The position numbers and the translations under genes are program-made. From a bacterium (GTDB lineage: Bacteria > Latescibacterota > UBA2968 > UBA8231), in assembly GCA_027593305.1 (NCBI GenBank), contig JAQCJA010000371.1, positions 1-5,149 of the forward strand: a stretch of 5,149 nt of DNA, written 5' to 3'. The notes under the pieces were generated by a model. It did not search any database. It was not told the DNA's origin and saw only the letters and a program-made list of their open reading frames with translations. Within the stretch, counting starts at the first letter, position 1. Each line of letters opens with the position of its first letter. This document shows positions 4,799 to 5,149 of the stretch, one piece after another.

Positions 4799-5149
4799 TC
4801 AGAAACGGAAGTATATGAAGGGGTTGTTGGTCTTGCTTGAGAGCAGCAGAAGAGATACTGCCAGGATGCTGCAAGTGCCGAAGGCCCACAGCCAGGCTGA
4901 TACGCCGATGGCGTGAGGGAAGCGCCAGCCAGCAGCGGCCAGTCCCTGCTTGCCGAGCGTCAGTACGCGTCTCATGTCAAGCGACGCCAGGCAACCGAAA
5001 GCAAGGGCGAGTACCACGTCGGTTCTCAGGTAGAGGCCGACGTTATAGAGCAGGCCGTCACCATCGCCCAGACCGGCCATGGCGCCGAGGAGGTCGACGG
5101 CATGGCTGGGAGTCTGGGCGCGGAACAGCGCCCAGCTTGCGAGCACGAT
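4799..5149 (-). CDS. MBOAT family O-acyltransferase (AlgI-like), C-terminal part
   Basis: The C-terminal 116 or so residues of a membrane-bound O-acyltransferase that moves acyl groups across the inner membrane for polysaccharide acetylation. The visible part opens with IVLASWALFRAQTPSHAVDL, matching the family's 'W.FFRA....A' segment. It has hydrophobic helices near VVLALAFGCLASL and WLWAFGTCSILAVSLLLL, and ends in NNPFIYFRF, the near-invariant end of AlgI/PatA-type MBOAT proteins. The catalytic His lies in the missing N-terminal part, beyond the window's right edge. Its TGA is 6 bp before the start of the AlgJ/AlgX-like gene, so the two form one operon. The exact polymer acetylated cannot be told from this window. 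Confidence 0.87.
   Translation of the reverse strand: MVLASWALFRAQTPSHAVDLLGAMAGLGDGDGLLYNVGLYLRTDVVLALAFGCLASLDMRRVLTLGKQGLAAAGWRFPHAIGVSAWLWAFGTCSILAVSLLLLSSKTNNPFIYFRF

Noticed and set aside
3940..4840. Plus-strand frames over the AlgJ/AlgX-like gene
   Set aside because: Complement of a clearly recognisable acetyltransferase with conserved catalytic motifs on the minus strand.
1..5149. CRISPR array, retron or other tandem-repeat system
   Set aside because: No regularly spaced repeats, no reverse transcriptase and no Cas-like motifs were seen on either strand.

Overview
The window looks like a piece of a proteobacterial chromosome, probably gammaproteobacterial, in which an accessory segment lies against a conserved housekeeping segment. 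The lineage is an inference. It rests on a CCA-encoding tRNA with anticodon CAT, an MBOAT plus AlgJ/AlgX-type polysaccharide O-acetylation pair, and GC-rich codon third positions in most reading frames. No ribosomal or other strong taxonomic marker is present.

Left part (about 1-2840) is accessory in character. It starts with a short single-stranded DNA-binding protein that lacks the usual acidic tail. Next comes a small, probably truncated reading frame. A perfect 14-bp hairpin then sits between that frame and an unidentified reading frame on the opposite strand. A 293-residue unidentified protein follows, with two similar helical, HTH-like segments. Facing it is a member of a widespread uncharacterised family that begins with an 'STGPKT..GK..VRHNA..HGL' signature. 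Such a mix of short SSB, orphan genes and fragments is typical of integrated plasmids, ICEs or prophage-like elements, but no integrase, relaxase or structural gene is visible here to identify the element.

Centre (about 2836-3640) is the likely junction. It holds an AT-rich non-coding stretch with a candidate promoter and one tiny doubtful ORF. This is followed by a remnant of a serine site-specific recombinase, of which only the C-terminal coiled-coil end is left. Its reading frame runs antisense into a tRNA-Met(CAT) gene, so its last 14 residues are simply the complement of the tRNA. The tRNA has a clear sigma-70-type promoter on the minus strand. A recombinase relic touching a tRNA gene suggests an old element boundary.

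Right part (about 3742-5149), on the minus strand, is a two-gene exopolysaccharide acetylation cassette: the C-terminus of an MBOAT membrane O-acyltransferase (AlgI-like, running off the window), then 6 bp later an AlgJ/AlgX-like SGNH-fold acetyltransferase. The second gene keeps its Asp-x-His and Ser catalytic residues but is split by a frameshift. Removing a 7-bp segment restores a continuous protein. No clearly new defence or mobile system can be demonstrated. The most notable points are the recombinase/tRNA junction, the frameshift, the tail-less SSB and the two-repeat orphan protein.
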